Shown: positions 1-12,747, numbered from the stretch's first letter. The stretch is 64,000 nucleotides of DNA from Maratus speciosus (GCA_963932465.1 CAWVRF010001047.1:1-64000); one strand, 5' to 3'. The notes: generated by a model from the letters alone, not told the origin. Made by a program: numbers and translations.

Positions 1-594
1 AATTAATGAAGGGATTAAACGTTTAGATTAAGGTTTTGAATAAGATAATTATCTTATTCAGATACGCGTTTTAAGTTTATAGAAATTTAACTAGAAATAA
101 ATAATAGAGAGTATTAAGGAATAGGAAAAAAATGAATACGCCGGCAATTTAGAATAATTTAAATGAATGTTGCAAGTGAAATTTTTATGTAACACACACA
201 CACACACACAAATACCGTCCTACCCGCCCTCGTCAATAACTAAACTTTTTACCGACGTTTGGAATACCCACCGAAATTTTATTATTAGCATTTAAATATT
301 GTTATAGAATGTTAAGATATGCAAAATATACATATGAACACCAAAAAAATTTCATTCGAAGAAAATTTGTATTTTTTAGAGCGAAAAGTTTGTGGGAGTA
401 AAGTACAATTATTTAGAGTAACTCGAGTGTTACTCGTTTTGAAATTTTACACACTCAGCCCGAGTAACTTAATCTCGAACTAAGATGTCCTGGGTGGTTA
501 CTCCATTATTCAATGAATTGCCTGACAAAGTGTATAATGTTATTGAAGCGTTTGAAGGACAATGCCAATTTTTCGAAAGGATGTTTTAAGCAAT
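1..594. other. AT-rich non-coding DNA with a CA microsatellite
   Basis: No gene is seen. An (AC)n microsatellite of about nine units lies at 192-210. Around 415-520 there are several GAGTAAC or GTTACTC words in both orientations. They resemble the GAGTAAC words of the satellite at 36301-44075, but the similarity is too short to call a copy. Confidence 0.6.
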
Positions 595-1370
595 AGGGAT
601 GAAATCGTTATGATTTCGAATTATTCATGCTTAATCATCTGCTGTTGTTAATTAAAATAGTACTTAATTGACGCTATTATTAGTTATGGGTAGTAATAAA
701 TGATTATTATTGACAAGTAGTAAATAATTGACTTATTGACTGCGGTTAGTTAATGATTGATTAATACGATTTAATTAATGTCGTCTTTGAAAGAAAATTG
801 ACTCTTTTTTTAATAAATTTTGTGAACAAATATTAAATTTTGTTTAAAATATTAAAATATATGTCATTGGCTGTAACAAATTCTTTAGGTAAGTCTTTTG
901 AAGACGGTTGCTTGTTTAATTCGGTGCAATAATTGAAGAATGGTGTCTTTTTTATGCGACATGAAAGGATGCTTCATACGGGGGGGGGGGGGGGGCTTTA
1001 CTGGTTGGTGAAAATATATCGAAAATATAATATTTGCAATGGAGATGAAAGCGTTATGATATAAAGATATTCATGCTTAATAATTTACTTACATTTGATT
1101 AAAATGGTACTTAATTGACGCTATTGGTACGTAGAAAAATGTAAGTAATTGGTGAATACTTTTAATTGACAAATGTTAATCTGTAGTAGTTAACCACTGA
1201 TTAATATTATTTAAATTATGTTACCTATAAATAAAAAAAATAAAGTAACTTATGCAAAAAATATTCTTTTGTTTTTAAATTAGTAAAATATTAATAAACT
1301 CGAACAGAATTTTAGCCAGATCTTTTGTTTACAGTTGCTTGCTTAATTTGCTTAATTTCATCATGTCAGG
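595..1370. repeat. Two-copy direct duplication, ~446-bp period
   Basis: Two diverged copies lie head to tail. The word GATGAAA followed by CGTTATGAT occurs at 598 and 1044, and ACTTAATTGACGCTATT at 662 and 1109, an offset of 446-447 bp. A later GTTGCTTG word also repeats at roughly this spacing. The copies differ by many substitutions and small indels, so the duplication is old. A run of about 16 G lies at 980-996. No open frame of interest is present. Confidence 0.7.
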
Positions 1371-2741
1371 ATTTTTCGGAAACCGTAAATTTCAAGGCGA
1401 AAAATCTGATACTATAAAATAGATGTAAAACTTTTTTATTGAGTTTAATTTTATTTAATTCAATAATTTATTAAATTTTTTGGCTTATACTGTGTTTTTT
1501 ACAGCCAAACAGCTCAGGGGTCCGATGAGGTTGGGAGGGGAAGGGGGATCAATTTTAACTTTGAGCTTTTTAACTTTGAAATTTGCAATTTGAGAAAAAT
1601 CCTGACGTGATAGTTTAAAATGAAGGTCATTTTCGGATTCAGCGCTAAAAAATACATAAGAATCAATTTTCAAAAGCTAAAAAACATGGCACAACCCAAA
1701 ATTTGAAAGACAGTGTAATCTAGCGGCATTTAAAAATAAGTATATTTTTTAAAGAATTAAGGCTGTTGTTTTTCGTCCGTTTATTTAACAAAAATTCTGT
1801 TATTTTTATCCTCTTATATGTTCAGTACAAATTGTATATTTTGCAGTAATATGTCAGAATGATTAAAGATTTCAAATTTATATTGCAATGCTAATTTTAC
1901 TTTCAACCATTTCTTTAATATATCTGACGAAATTATATTTCTAGTAAATTTATGAATTACCCCTAATTTTCAGCAAAAATATTCTCCAACTTTAAACAGC
2001 TATTACTCGGTCAATTTTAATCGTAGAATAACGGGACTCTTTTTGATTTACTAGGCAATGTAACAGGAAAATTTTACTAAATATAACTTATAGGACCGGG
2101 GACCGTATAAAATTTTAGATTCTGTAATTCTTCACTACATTGTTTTTTCGCTTCAAACTTTTTTTATCTTAACTCTGAACCTAATTTTGACCACTTTTGT
2201 AATCGGAAGTATGCATCTAGGACCAACGGTTGCAAAAATAATGGTCGGTTAGGTTATAGGTGGGCACCCTGTATATATATAACGACTTCTGTAAAGATTT
2301 CTGCTTAAGTTTCACCCATAGGTTTAACATTTTCTTTCAAGTTTCTCTGTGTGACTTGTATAAGCTCTTAAGAAAATTATTATTAAACTTTTTATTATTA
2401 TTTTTTTTTCTGGTAAAATTTTATTAAAATAATACATGATTTTATTATATATTCAGATAAACTTCAACTTTAAAAATAAATATTAGAAAATCGACAGTTT
2501 TTCTTGTTCTTGTCGACATGCACCGATTATCTAACGAATGTTTAAATATTTGTAACAGATAAAGACAAACATTATGATAAAGGAATACGACATTTTAAAT
2601 TATTATTATTTTTATTAATACAATTAAAGGGTTTATTTATTTTCTTTCAAAAAAAAAAAATTGTAAGAATATTTTCAACTTTATCATATTCTCAGTAGAA
2701 AGTTCAGAAATAAAAGGATTATCAGAAATGGAACCGATTCA
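1371..2741. other. AT-rich non-coding DNA, nothing recognised
   Basis: Only short open frames without recognisable domains are present. A CACCCTGTATA word at about 2266-2276 resembles one end of a Tc1/mariner-like element, but no matching inverted end was found nearby. I see no other structure. Confidence 0.5.
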
Positions 2742-4663
2742 TTAGGACGCTACTTCAGTCAAGCGAAAAGACCCGCTCGCTAATGCTAATCCTATGAGCG
2801 AAATTTATAAATGTATCTCGTTCGCATTTCAATATTTTTAAATGATTTTGCATTGGGTATCTCAAATCGATCTGTACAAAGACAGTTTTTCAATTTTTCG
2901 ATTTTGTTTACAGGTATTTTTAATAAGGACACTTTCATTTTCGGAACCAGTTTTGAAAATGAAAGCATCCTCATAAAAAAGAAGAAAAAGAAAAGTGCGC
3001 AGTTAAACTGATGGCATTGAGCTCACAGGCTATTCACACTAATTGTTATTATAGTCTTATTTCAAAGAATAATGCCCCTCAAAAAATAAATGAAGAGGGA
3101 TTAGACCAGTTTCCCCCCCCTATATACTTAACCAATGAACCCCCAAATCAAATGAAGGAAGCGCCATATCGGAATAAACTGGTATATCAAATTTGAAGTA
3201 AATTGAATAATTCTGCATGAAAAACCCATTTATCTAAATTAAGGGGTGACTAGCCTTCGTCCCCTTTTATACTTAATCAATAATCCTCCAAATCTAATCA
3301 AGGCACCTTCTTAACATAATATACCGGTATATCAACTTTGGAGCTAATCGAATAACTCTGCATAAAAAACTCATTTATCTAAATTAAGGGGGGGGGGTGA
3401 TCTTGACCCCATTTTCTCCCTTTATACTTAACTACTGAACCTCCAAATCTAATCAGGGAAGCTCCTTAACACAATAAAACGGCATACCAAATTTGGAGCA
3501 AATCGAACAATTCTATATAAACACATTTATCTAAATTAAGGGGGGTAGTCTCCTTTTTCCCCTTTATACTTAAGCAATGAACTCCCAAATCTAATCAGGG
3601 AAGTCCCTTAACATAATAAACCGGTATACCAAATTTGTAGCAAATCGAATATTTCTGCATGAAAAACCCATTTATTTAAATTAGGTGGGGGATCAGCCCC
3701 CTTTTCCCCCTTTATCCTTAAGCAATGAACCCCCAAATCTAATCAAAGCAGATCCTTAACATAATAAACTGGTATACCAAATTTGGTGCAAATTGAACAA
3801 TTCTACATGAAAAACCCATTTATCTAAATTAAGGGGGGTAGCCTCCCCTTTCCCCCCTTTATACTTAAGTAATGAACTTTCAGCGAAGCTCCTCAACATA
3901 ATAAACCGATATACCAAATTTGGAGCAAATCGAATATTTCTGCATGAAAAAACCCATTTATCTAAATTAAGTCGGTGACTAACACCTCTTTTCCCCCCTT
4001 TATCCTTAAACAATGAACCCCCAAAACTAATCAGGGAAGCGCCTTATCAAAATGAACTGGTATACCAAATTTGGAGCAAATCGAACCTACATGAAAAACC
4101 CATTTATATAAATTAAGGGGGGTAGCCCCCCTACCCCCTTTATACTTAAGTAATGGACTTCCAAATTAATCAGGGAAGCTCCTTATCAGAATAAACGGGT
4201 ATACCAAATTTGAAGCAAATCGGATAATTCTGCATGAAAAACCCATTTATCTAAATTAAGGGGGGCACTAACCCCCCCCCCCCTTTTCCCCTTTATCCTT
4301 AAACAATGAACCCCCATAACTAATCAGGGAAGCGCCTTATCAAAATGAGCCTGGAAAATAAAATTGAAGTAAATCGGATATTTCTATCAAGAGTTATCGC
4401 GTTACTTACGTACATACGTACATATACAATACAGAACAGGCGGGCACATAGGCTCTCAGGCTTTGACAGCCTGTGAGCTAAAAATAAATAAAAAGATAAT
4501 AAAAAATAAAAAACGGCCTTTGTACAGATCGATTTCAGCTATCCAATGCAGAAAAAAAAAATCATTTAAAAAGTATTGAAATGCAAACAAGATACCTTTA
4601 TAAATTTCTTCCATTGGATTAGCAGTAGCAAGCGGGTCATTTCGTGTGAATGAAGTAGCCCTC
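2742..4663. mobile_element. Palindromic foldback element, copy A, split by a tandem-array insert
   Basis: The left arm (about 2747-3005) runs from GCTACTTCAGTC through TTCGCATTTCAATATT and CGATCTGTACAAAG to a central palindrome near 2928-2965 in which TTTCATTTTCGG is mirrored as GAAAATGAAAGC. The right arm (about 4490-4663) reads back as GGCCTTTGTACAGATCGA, then GAAATGCAAACAAGAT, ending GAAGTAGCC. The arms are complementary, so one strand could fold into a long hairpin. The right arm is interrupted by family F1 (3020-4479). Four other copies are in the window (14155, 21301, 23486, 47308). The usual left edge is TTAA+GAGGCTACTTCA; here it has decayed to TTAGGACGCTACTTCA. No protein is encoded. 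It is probably a non-autonomous, MITE-like element. Confidence 0.75.
3020..4479. repeat. F1: ~145-bp tandem array with 12-bp terminal inverted repeats and an end hairpin
   Basis: About eight degenerate monomers, with the CATTTAT landmark at 3227, 3372, 3534, 3669, 3817, 3955, 4101 and 4244 (spacing 135-162, mostly near 145). Each contains a TACCAAATTTGGAGCAAAT-like core and a short G/C-rich block. The array is followed by TACG/TACA repeats at 4401-4426 and by a hairpin at 4457-4473 (CAGGCT, 5-nt loop, AGCCTG). AGCTCACAGGCT at 3020-3031 is exactly inverted at 4468-4479 and marks the ends. No target-site duplication is obvious. The insert sits inside foldback copy A, so it arrived later. Short open frames in the array are not genes. 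A Helentron/HINE-like origin is possible but unproven. Confidence 0.75.
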
Positions 4664-4679
4664 CCACATATTTATGTGA

Positions 4680-5450
4680 GTATGAATGAGATCGGTTTCA
4701 TTACGCATTAATTATCAAAGCTTATTTAAAATGTTTATTTAGATTTCTATAAAGAATAGATATCTTTCTATAAAGAAAGAATAAAAGATATTACCTTTAA
4801 GGTTTTTGAAATGCTCAATGCAATACCATCATAGTTAAGTCTTAAGGTTGGTTGGTTATGTTTATGACGGCCAATTATCAACACGAGTGATATAGACCCT
4901 AAGGGGGGGGAGTGCCCTTCGTGGGGGTCTTTCTAAGGGAACCTAACCCGTATTAACGCTTGTTAAGTCTTAAGGCTGTTCTCAAATCCAAAAGGGCAAG
5001 TTTATGACATAAGTTTTAATTTATTTTTGTTCGGAAATGCATGAAACTAGCAATTTTTGTTGATCAAAAACAATATAATCGAACTGTTTTTTCCGTTTTT
5101 TTTTGCAAACGCAATAGATCTTTCTGAAAATAATGTCAAAGTGGACATTTTGAACCGAAGATCCCGAAGAAAGCAGAAAACCAGTCAGCGAATGGAGAAA
5201 AACGTCTTTGTTACGTGATCAAAATCGTTTATAACTCAATAGGTAATTTATTTAACAAAAAATGGAAAACACAGTTCGTTTCCAAATCGCTTCCATAGTC
5301 AGGCCTTCCAATTTTATATTTTTCCGTTAAAAAATGAATTTGTAAATGTGTCAAAACTGTTTGCGCTTGTTGAGCAGAGCAGTTGAGAGCCTTAATAAAA
5401 TAATGACACGACCCCCCTGTAAATGAAACTAGTATGTTGTGGCCATCACA
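4680..5450. repeat. F4 dispersed repeat (copy 1), carrying a SINE
   Basis: The stretch shares ATTACCTTTAA, GTTTTTGAAATG and a later block around ATGTCAAAGTGG and CATTTTGAACCGA with sequences at 19405-20560, 24778-25210, 30180-30720 and 33135-33735. It is interrupted by the truncated SINE at 4847-4961. No coding capacity was seen. F4 has no recognisable transposase or reverse transcriptase here and its class is unknown. Confidence 0.55.
4847..4961 (-). mobile_element. 5'-truncated tRNA-derived SINE
   Basis: This is the tail part of the SINE seen complete at 8358-8604, in minus orientation: the (CAAC)n tail lies at 4847-4860 and the conserved body follows. The tRNA-like head is missing. It is flanked by an exact 13-bp duplication, GTTAAGTCTTAAG, at 4834-4846 and 4962-4974. 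Truncation of the promoter end with intact target-site duplications is the usual result of incomplete target-primed reverse transcription. Confidence 0.85.
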
Positions 5451-5452
5451 AA

Positions 5453-6670
5453 ACTTTCTTCTATATAAATCACGTCAATTAAATCATTTAAATAGTACAA
5501 GAAATAACAACGATTTAGCACCAATTCATATCAAAGTATATCTGAATTTGAAGTTGGATGAAAATTCGCGCATTAGTTCTTGAGATAGAGCTATAGCGGA
5601 AATTCTGAAAAAATGTAGCATAGCAGCGCCACCTGTTGAGCGATTTACACCAAAAGTAAACAGCACTAAACGATATCAAGGTATACCTGAATCTGAAGTT
5701 TGTTGAAAATCCAAGCATTAGTTCTTGAGATAAAGCTATTGCGGAAATCGCAAAAAATACAGCATAGCAGCGCCACCTGTTGAGCGATTTACATCAAAAA
5801 TTAAACAGCACTAATTTATACATCAATTCATTTCAAGGACTAACTAAATCTGAAGTTTGATGAAAATCCGTGCAATAGTTCTTGAGATACAGCTCTTGTG
5901 GAAATCGTGAAAAAGGCAGCACAGAAGCGCCACCTGTTGAGCGATTTATACTAAAAATTAAACAGCACTAATTTATACATCAATTCATGTCAAGGACTAA
6001 CTAAATCTGAAGTTAGATGAAAATCCGTGCAATAGTTCTTGAGATACACCTCTTGTGGAAATCGTGAAAAATGCAGCACAGCAGCGCCACCTGTTGGGCG
6101 ATTTGCACCAAAGATTAAGCAGCACTAATTTATATCAGGGACTAACTGAATCTGAAGTTTGATGAAAATTCGTGCATTTTTTCTTGAGTTAGAGCTATTG
6201 CGATAATCATGAACAATGCAGCATACCAGCGGCACCTGTTGGGCGATTTTCACAAAAACGTAATCAGCACCAAACTATATCCTGGACTAACTGAATCTGA
6301 AGTTTTATGAAAATCCGTGCAGTAGTTCTTGAGGTACAGCTATTGCAGAAATCGTTAAAAATGCCGCATAGCAGCGCCACCTGTTGGGCTATTTTCACCA
6401 AAAACTAATCAGTTCCAGTTTATATCAAGGTCTAACTAAATATGAAGTTTTGTGAAATTTCGTCCATTAGTTCTTGAGATAGAGCGCCCACAAAATTTGT
6501 GTCACATACAGACAGACAGACGGACAGACAGACAGACTCACAGACAGACATTTTGTAAAAACATGTTTTTTGGAATCTCTGACTCATAAAACATGTAAAT
6601 CCGTCGAAAACTGGAATTCGAAAATTTTCATGAAACCAATACTTTCTTCTTGTAAAGATAGAAGAAAGTA
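5453..6670. repeat. F2: 144-157-bp tandem array ending in a CAGA tract and an 11-bp hairpin
   Basis: Six monomers carry the landmark GCGCCACCTGTTG (one copy GCGGCACCTGTTG) at 5626, 5770, 5927, 6084, 6229 and 6374, plus a TTCTTGAGATAGAGC-like segment. The array is followed by a (CAGA)n tract at 6506-6550, a unique block with AACATGTAAATCCGTCGAAAA-like sequence, and a perfect hairpin with arms TACTTTCTTCT (6640-6650) and AGAAGAAAGTA (6660-6670). The left edge is tentatively placed at ACTTTCTTCTAT (5453). A second, shortened copy lies in reverse at 54786-55173. No protein is encoded. Confidence 0.75.
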
Positions 6671-6694
6671 AAAATGTAGAACCAATAAGATAAA

Positions 6695-7439
6695 ATTTTC
6701 AACCCCATATAAACATTCCTGACCGATGGTCAATCCGAAATATTTGCTTTTTTTTTTTTTTTTGCCAGTTATTATCATTATGCGGCAATCGTATGTAACA
6801 AGCTCTTCCGCCCCGGGCGCCAAATGGAGTTCCTGTGGTGCTGGGAGAGAGACACCCTGTATTTTTGACAATAGAAAATATTATTCGACCTTGGCTTCCT
6901 ATATAAAAAATAGTTTGTTGTGGCGAGGTCTACCATTTCTTAAAGTTTGCCAGATCTTATTATTTTTTTTTTTTTATCACTCTATATTGTTTAATTTTTA
7001 TGGCGTTTGTGTCATTATTCATTAATATTATAAAATTACGATCAAAATCTTCTATCCTAAAATCAAATTTGGAGTTATTTGTATTTCGGAATTTCATATT
7101 TTAATATTACCCCATATATGTGTTATTAAAACAAAATGCTAATTAAACTTTTTATTGTTTAATTTTATTTTTCTGGTATTGACTAAATAAACATCGTCGG
7201 TTTAATACTGATGCTTTGAAAAGTTTGACATTGAATTTTTTACCAACAAAATACGAACTCATATGGCATTTTTAAGATAAGAAATTATATTAAAAGTATT
7301 TTTTAATTTGCTACTAAAAATATATTTAAAAGGTTTCGTATTTTTTTTCATTAGAAAAATCGCGTTTTTTAAAGTTAAATATTTTATAATATATATATAT
7401 ACAATATATATATATATATGTGTGTGTGTGTGTATATAT
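6695..7439. other. Non-coding DNA with TA/TG microsatellite
   Basis: AT-rich sequence with T homopolymers near 6746 and 6961 and a compound (TA)n(TG)n tract at about 7386-7437. A short G/C-richer patch at 6784-6860 remains unexplained. No gene is seen. Confidence 0.5.
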
Positions 7440-8357
7440 CAGACCTTTATTATGAAAGTTTAAGTCTAATTTTAATTATCTGCTTAAATTTTAATACAGA
7501 ATGTTATAAAATCGACATTTACAATTGTTATTGGGGCATATTTTAAAAAAAGGAAGTGTATTCTGAAATCAATTATACGTATTGCAATAGAATATGTGCA
7601 TTCTTTGCGAGAGAAAAATACGTTAATACATAACAAAAACATTAATGGATTAACTCATAATACAATACATTACATTGAATGTTACTTTTCCACTATCTGA
7701 AACACGGAGTAAGATACAGATACGACTGTTATCAAATGGCTATTTACGTTTCCTGCCCATTTCTAGGAAATTTTAAGTCTGGCATTCCAGTTCCAGTGTG
7801 AGTGACCACGGCCAGATGTCGTCAAGGTATGGGGTGCAATCGCTCTAGGCAAAAGAGCGATTAGTTTTAGCCCGAAGACATATATTTTGAAAAGGGTTTT
7901 GGTCAGGAGAAAATAATATTTTGCCTTTTTCTACCTTTACAGAAGATATTCTTCGAAATTCTTTTAAAGAAAGAAAAATAAAATAGGAATCATAACCCTT
8001 TATTTTTTATGAAATGCATATAAATTTTACTGTAATTACTCAGATTTTAAAATAATATTAATAATTTTACATAACTTTTTTTTATTTAATAGCCAACATC
8101 AGCAATTTTCATATATATGCATTTATCATTTTATTTTTCATTTAAAATCTCGAAATATTTTCAACTCAATCATAAAAATTCCATGCATTTTAATTCAGAT
8201 TCCATACAACTGATGATTTCTTATTAATAATATCCATAACAGTAATTATCTATGATAAAAAAACGCGTTACATATCCCTTAAATCAGCTGTTCACACATA
8301 TATAATCAGATATATATCTAATATATAAACAAGGAGGAAAAGTCGATATGAATTAAA

Positions 8358-8604
8358 GGTTGGTTGGTTGTGTTTATGACGGCCAATTATCAACACGAGG
8401 GATATATGACCTAAGGGAGGGTGCCCTTCGTGGGGGGGGGGTCTTTCTAAGGGAACCTAACCCGTATTAACGCTTGGAAATCCAAGGTTCGAGGAAAACT
8501 ACGAAAACTCCGAACGATTAGGCCGACGGGCGTGATTGGGTTCGAACCCAGCACTTCCCGTCTACCAGCTTTGACAGCAGAACATCTCGGCCACTAGTGG
8601 GGCC
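8358..8604 (-). mobile_element. Full-length tRNA-derived SINE
   Basis: On the minus strand the element starts with a tRNA-like head containing an A box (TGGCCGAGATG, 8583-8593) and a B box (GGTTCGAACCC, 8538-8548) 34 nt apart. A unique body follows, and the element ends in a (CAAC)n tail at 8358-8371. The A box is most like tRNA-Ser/Leu. It is flanked by an exact 14-bp duplication, CGATATGAATTAAA, at 8344-8357 and 8605-8618. It would be transcribed by RNA polymerase III and moved by a LINE encoded elsewhere. Two other copies are in the window (4847, 26783), all on the minus strand. Diagnosis rests on promoter boxes, tail and duplication. Confidence 0.9.
8538..8593 (-). promoter_or_regulatory. 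Internal RNA polymerase III promoter of the SINE
   Basis: The A box TGGCCGAGATG (8583-8593) and B box GGTTCGAACCC (8538-8548) have the order and spacing of a tRNA-type internal promoter on the minus strand. Confidence 0.75.
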
Positions 8605-9400
8605 CGATATGAATTAAAACACATTAATGTTTTACTATATACCTGTTAATACTGAGGTTTTCAAGAGCGTGGGCCAAAAAGCTTTTTCAGATGAAAGAAA
8701 ATGAAAAAAAAAAAAAAAAAAAAAAATAGGTTTTCGTGAAACACACAATTTTTAGCAACTGTTTTATTTTTATTCTGTTGAAAGTTAGCGTGGTAAAACT
8801 TTTTTACACGTACAGAACAAAGTAAAATTTGCGAAATTAATACATTTTATCAAGGAATTTCGAATCGATTTTAAGCGAAATATAAATTCATTACTATTTT
8901 CAAGTGACCGCAATGTAAAAGCAAATTAGTATTAATTTATTATATCGCACTTTTAACCCTATCAACATAAGGTAGACCAATTAACCTGTTATTTAAGCGT
9001 ACACAGGGCCAGTATTATGAATCGGCAAACGGGACATTGGTCCATGATCCCATAAGCTTGAAAGGAGGGGGGGGGGGGGGGGGGGTCAGTTGGCAGAATT
9101 GAAAGAAATTAGCTGTTGAGTTCCATTGTTTACATACTTTTATATCGTACAATAACAAGATAGGTAACTCTTAATCACCACTACTGTGTTCCACAAACTA
9201 ATACCTTTCTTGAAACTACCTCGCAATGCTCAAGAAAGGTATAACGCGACTTATGGGTTAATTCTATATCATGAAAATCACGTCTAAAAAATGTCCAATC
9301 ATACATGCAATTAAACGTTATATAAGCGTGTTCCAAATGTTTTATTTATTTTTTCCTTTTTGCACTGCAATTGGAAACTCGCGCCTTTTTGCACCTTCAC

Positions 9401-12008
9401 TAAGACATTTTTACATCTAAACATGTGTAATTTTTAAATAGTACTATTTCGGGTGCCATGGAATTTATCAGTTTTTTTTTTATAACTTATACATATACAG
9501 CCTTAATTAAAATTAATTCTTAAGCGAAAACATATTTTTCTTCACTGCTCTATAGCGAAAATCTTTACCAATTTTAAGAATCTTTTTAATAGAAAAATTT
9601 GAAATAAAATTCCATTTTCTGAAATTTGAGTTTAAATATAAATGCAAATTTTGTGCATTTATGAATAAAATTAACTTCGTGAATACGCCGGTACAAAGTT
9701 TAAATTGTACCATTCGAGTAGAATTAAAAACGTTTCACGTACTACACAACACAAGAATGGAGACCCAAACAGTGTTTATACCCAGGGTTCACGTGTTATT
9801 GCGGTAACGAATTAAAAAATTAGTAGAAAAGAAAATCGGAAATTGTACGTCAAATGTGGAAAATGACGTATTATAGCTAGTTTTGTAAACATTCAGATTT
9901 TGATGCAATAGCTGTTGCACTCTCATGCAAAAATACATGAATATAAAATTTATTATATACATTAAATCCAATAATACGGAAATGATATGATATCTTAAAT
10001 CTGACGTAATCACCATGGCAAAATTGAATCATGACCTATCAGAGGATATGAGGGAATTAATTACGTATGACAGGATTTAATAGAAGGAAGAGAACTTTTA
10101 TTAATATCTTTTAAATTTTTGATTCGGTTTTCAAAAAATGTGAAATAACTCGACACAATTCTGCAACGATTATACATACTAAATTTTTAACCATTCGGTT
10201 GTGTAGTTTCTGCGCTGTTATATGCGGTCAGACGGGCGAGCCAGATGACGTTTATAGGTGCTACATATTTATATAATTACGAACGCATCTAAAAAAAAAG
10301 ATTTAAAATAAGTATAAAAATTGCAGCCTCCCAAAATCTTGTGGTTTCTCTTGACATTAAATACTGAGATAATACGACTGGGAAATGTTCACATATGCAT
10401 ACATATGTGCCTGTGTGTGAAAATTTCTATGAAATTCATGAAATACGGGAAATGTTAAAAGAAGGGATTGAAGATTTAGTGGATATCCACAATTCACATA
10501 TGTATAAATTGGGCACTCTTGTTCGCAGTTTCTTCATTTACTTGTTTATTGTGAGAACCTCAAAGTAGTAATTCTCTGATTATATTCATATACTATATAA
10601 GGATATATCAATCAATAGAAAGAAGTCATATAGTATCTGTGTATATGAGCTCACTGAAGTTTTCGTGCTTGGAAACCTACATTACTAAATTAGGCACTGA
10701 ATATAACGTTCTATGCATGGGAATTCCTTATTCTTTTCCGCCATTTCTCAGGAAATATTTGTAAGCTTTTTTAAATGCACATGGTCATACAATGATACTA
10801 TGCGTTCGTAGATTACGCATTCTTACCCTACTATATACGGCGACATATGTCAAGAGAACAGTGGGTCGTGTTATAGAATATTTCACAAGTATTAATCATA
10901 TTTTCAGATAGAGGGAGAGTGGATTAGGTGTGAAAGGACTCTTTCACAAGTCAAAGAAGAGTTTTTTGTCGATTCAGTCTCATACAATTATATATATATA
11001 TAATTTAAACAGAAATATGCATTTTAAAAGAATTATAAAAGATGCATAAACAATGTTATAATATTAGCAAATTTTTTATAACATCGTAAAAAGATACTTT
11101 CTTCTAAATGCAAAATGATAATAAATGTATTTCTGGTTAAAAATAGTTTGTAACATTTGAGTCTCGTTTCTATATTTTTAAAATGGTTTTTTTTTTATTT
11201 CAACTATTTGTAAATAATATTTCTTATTGATACACAGAAATTGTACCAAAATAAACTAAAACTATATTGAAACTAACAAAATATTAAACTTAAATGTTTG
11301 AAAGCTTTTTTTTTTTTTTCTTTTGGAGAGAAGGTTCAATTTTAAGAACCCTGATAATTGTTTCATATATGCATTTTTAATCATGTATCTATAATTTTTT
11401 TTTTCAGTGTATAAAACAGAAAAATAAACAGGTGCAATAATTTATTAGTAGGAATTAAAAAAAGAAAAAAATAGAAATACATTTTTTAATAAAATTAAGA
11501 ATAGATGCAGTACTTGTTTATCTTAGAAAATAAAAATATGATGGAGCTATCACAAATAGAATAGCGCACTCGGAAAAGAGAACGTGCAAAAGAAAAATAA
11601 TAGTGTGTGCTCAAAAAATGGCATGACACTGCATGGCGCTGAATATACCTAAAACAATTTATAATTCCAATAATAAAATCACTTTGTCTATTTTTTAGTA
11701 TATTAAATTAATAATTTCTATTTCAAAATTCCGACTTTATTGCAATGCAATTCATTTTGATATTTTTGTAAAAAGAAGAAATAAAAATAAACGGAAACAC
11801 AATAAACATTCTTAATATTTTTTAAATTATTAAATTTCTTAAGTTTGTTGAATTATGATTTTTTTAAGTATGTTTTAAGCTTGACTGTAGGCAGCTTTTT
11901 AGCAAAATTTGTTAATCCATTTATAGATTTTATACACGTCGAAAGCTTTTTTTTATTCTTTGAAATTGTTCAAACTGATTTTTTAAATAAAATATGACCA
12001 AGGGAAAC
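9401..12008. other. AT-rich non-coding DNA, nothing recognised
   Basis: Only short open frames without known domains. T and A runs are frequent. I recognise no repeat family or gene in this stretch. Confidence 0.5.
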
Positions 12009-12204
12009 GTATACATAGCAGCTAACTTGTACGGATTTTTGTTACCCCTAAAATTTACCTATACCCCTAAAAAATACCCCAAAGACTATTACCTCATTAA
12101 AGTGTAAGTAATCGTTAAACTTCATAGATTGTATTAGGCAAAATTTACTATTGAATTTTAGTGGTAACAAAAATCCGTACGAGTTGACAGCTATGCGTGT
12201 ATAC
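12009..12204. mobile_element. Short inverted-repeat element (~196 bp)
   Basis: The ends GTATACATAGC and GCTATGCGTGTATAC are roughly inverted. Inside them ACTTGTACGGATTTTTGTTAC (about 12024-12044) is mirrored at about 12164-12184, and the arms reach TAAAATT/AATTTTA. The arms are about 45 bp around a 100-bp unique centre. No protein is encoded. It has MITE form; the target-site duplication is unclear. Confidence 0.65.
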
Positions 12205-12747
12205 AGTATATACTGTAATATTAATTAAAAAAAATTACATAAAAGAATTGCACTATTCTTTCCTATTATGAAATATTAACCCATTTACACACGAAACAAT
12301 ATAAATAGTCTAGCATATATTTTCGAATAGTATTCCATAACGAAATTGAAACTTTATGAATAACTAAAAAATATTATAAATAATATAAATATAACACAAA
12401 TTTAATAGACAAGTAATCTAATTACTCTCTAAAACCACTGAAATAATCAGAAAAAAAAAATACTTCTGTAATTAACGAAATCCTTATCGATTGTTTCGGA
12501 TATTAACATCTGATTTGGTGCTGATACAAAAGTATTGCTTTTAATAAATTTCAAAACTTTATTTGAATACATTTTTATATTTTAAAATTAAAATGATTTT
12601 CGGAGTTGCTAGCGTGCAATCTAAAAACATATTAATTATAAGAAATCTATTACAGTTAAAAAGTAAGATTCTGCCAACGTTCTGTAACCGCATTGTCTAG
12701 TTAAATCCCCTAATAAAAAAAAATTAAAAATGTTGGATTTTCTTTTA

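Larger units (their letters stand above)
7440..9400. repeat. R1: first copy of a ~2-kb segmental repeat
   Basis: R1 is collinear with R2 (13360-15900) and R3 (17120-19400). Shared landmarks in order are TGCTTAAATTTTAATACAGA (7483), TCAATTATACGTAT, the GCCAACATCAGCAATTTTC block near 8092, TTTTCAAGAG (8659), AGTAAAATTTGCGA (8820) and TTTTATATCGTACAATA (9138). The complete SINE at 8358-8604 is inserted in it. It also carries a poly-A run near 8706-8727 and a run of about 18 G near 9067. A perfect 13-bp stem hairpin (ATACCTTTCTTGA at 9201-9213, inverted at 9230-9242) is present here but not at the matching place in R2. No coding capacity was found. Confidence 0.65.

Noticed and set aside
3756..4013. 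85-residue minus-strand frame with internal repeats
   Set aside because: It is a chance reading of two F1 monomers; the repeats are DNA-level.
3020..4479. F1 as a canonical Helitron
   Set aside because: A hairpin followed by TGAGCTAA is suggestive, but its distance to CTAA is short, the downstream base is not T, and the 12-bp inverted ends are not Helitron-like; left as an open possibility only.
3020..6500. Tandem arrays considered as CRISPR
   Set aside because: Repeats are ~145 bp, degenerate and without separate unique spacers, in eukaryotic DNA.
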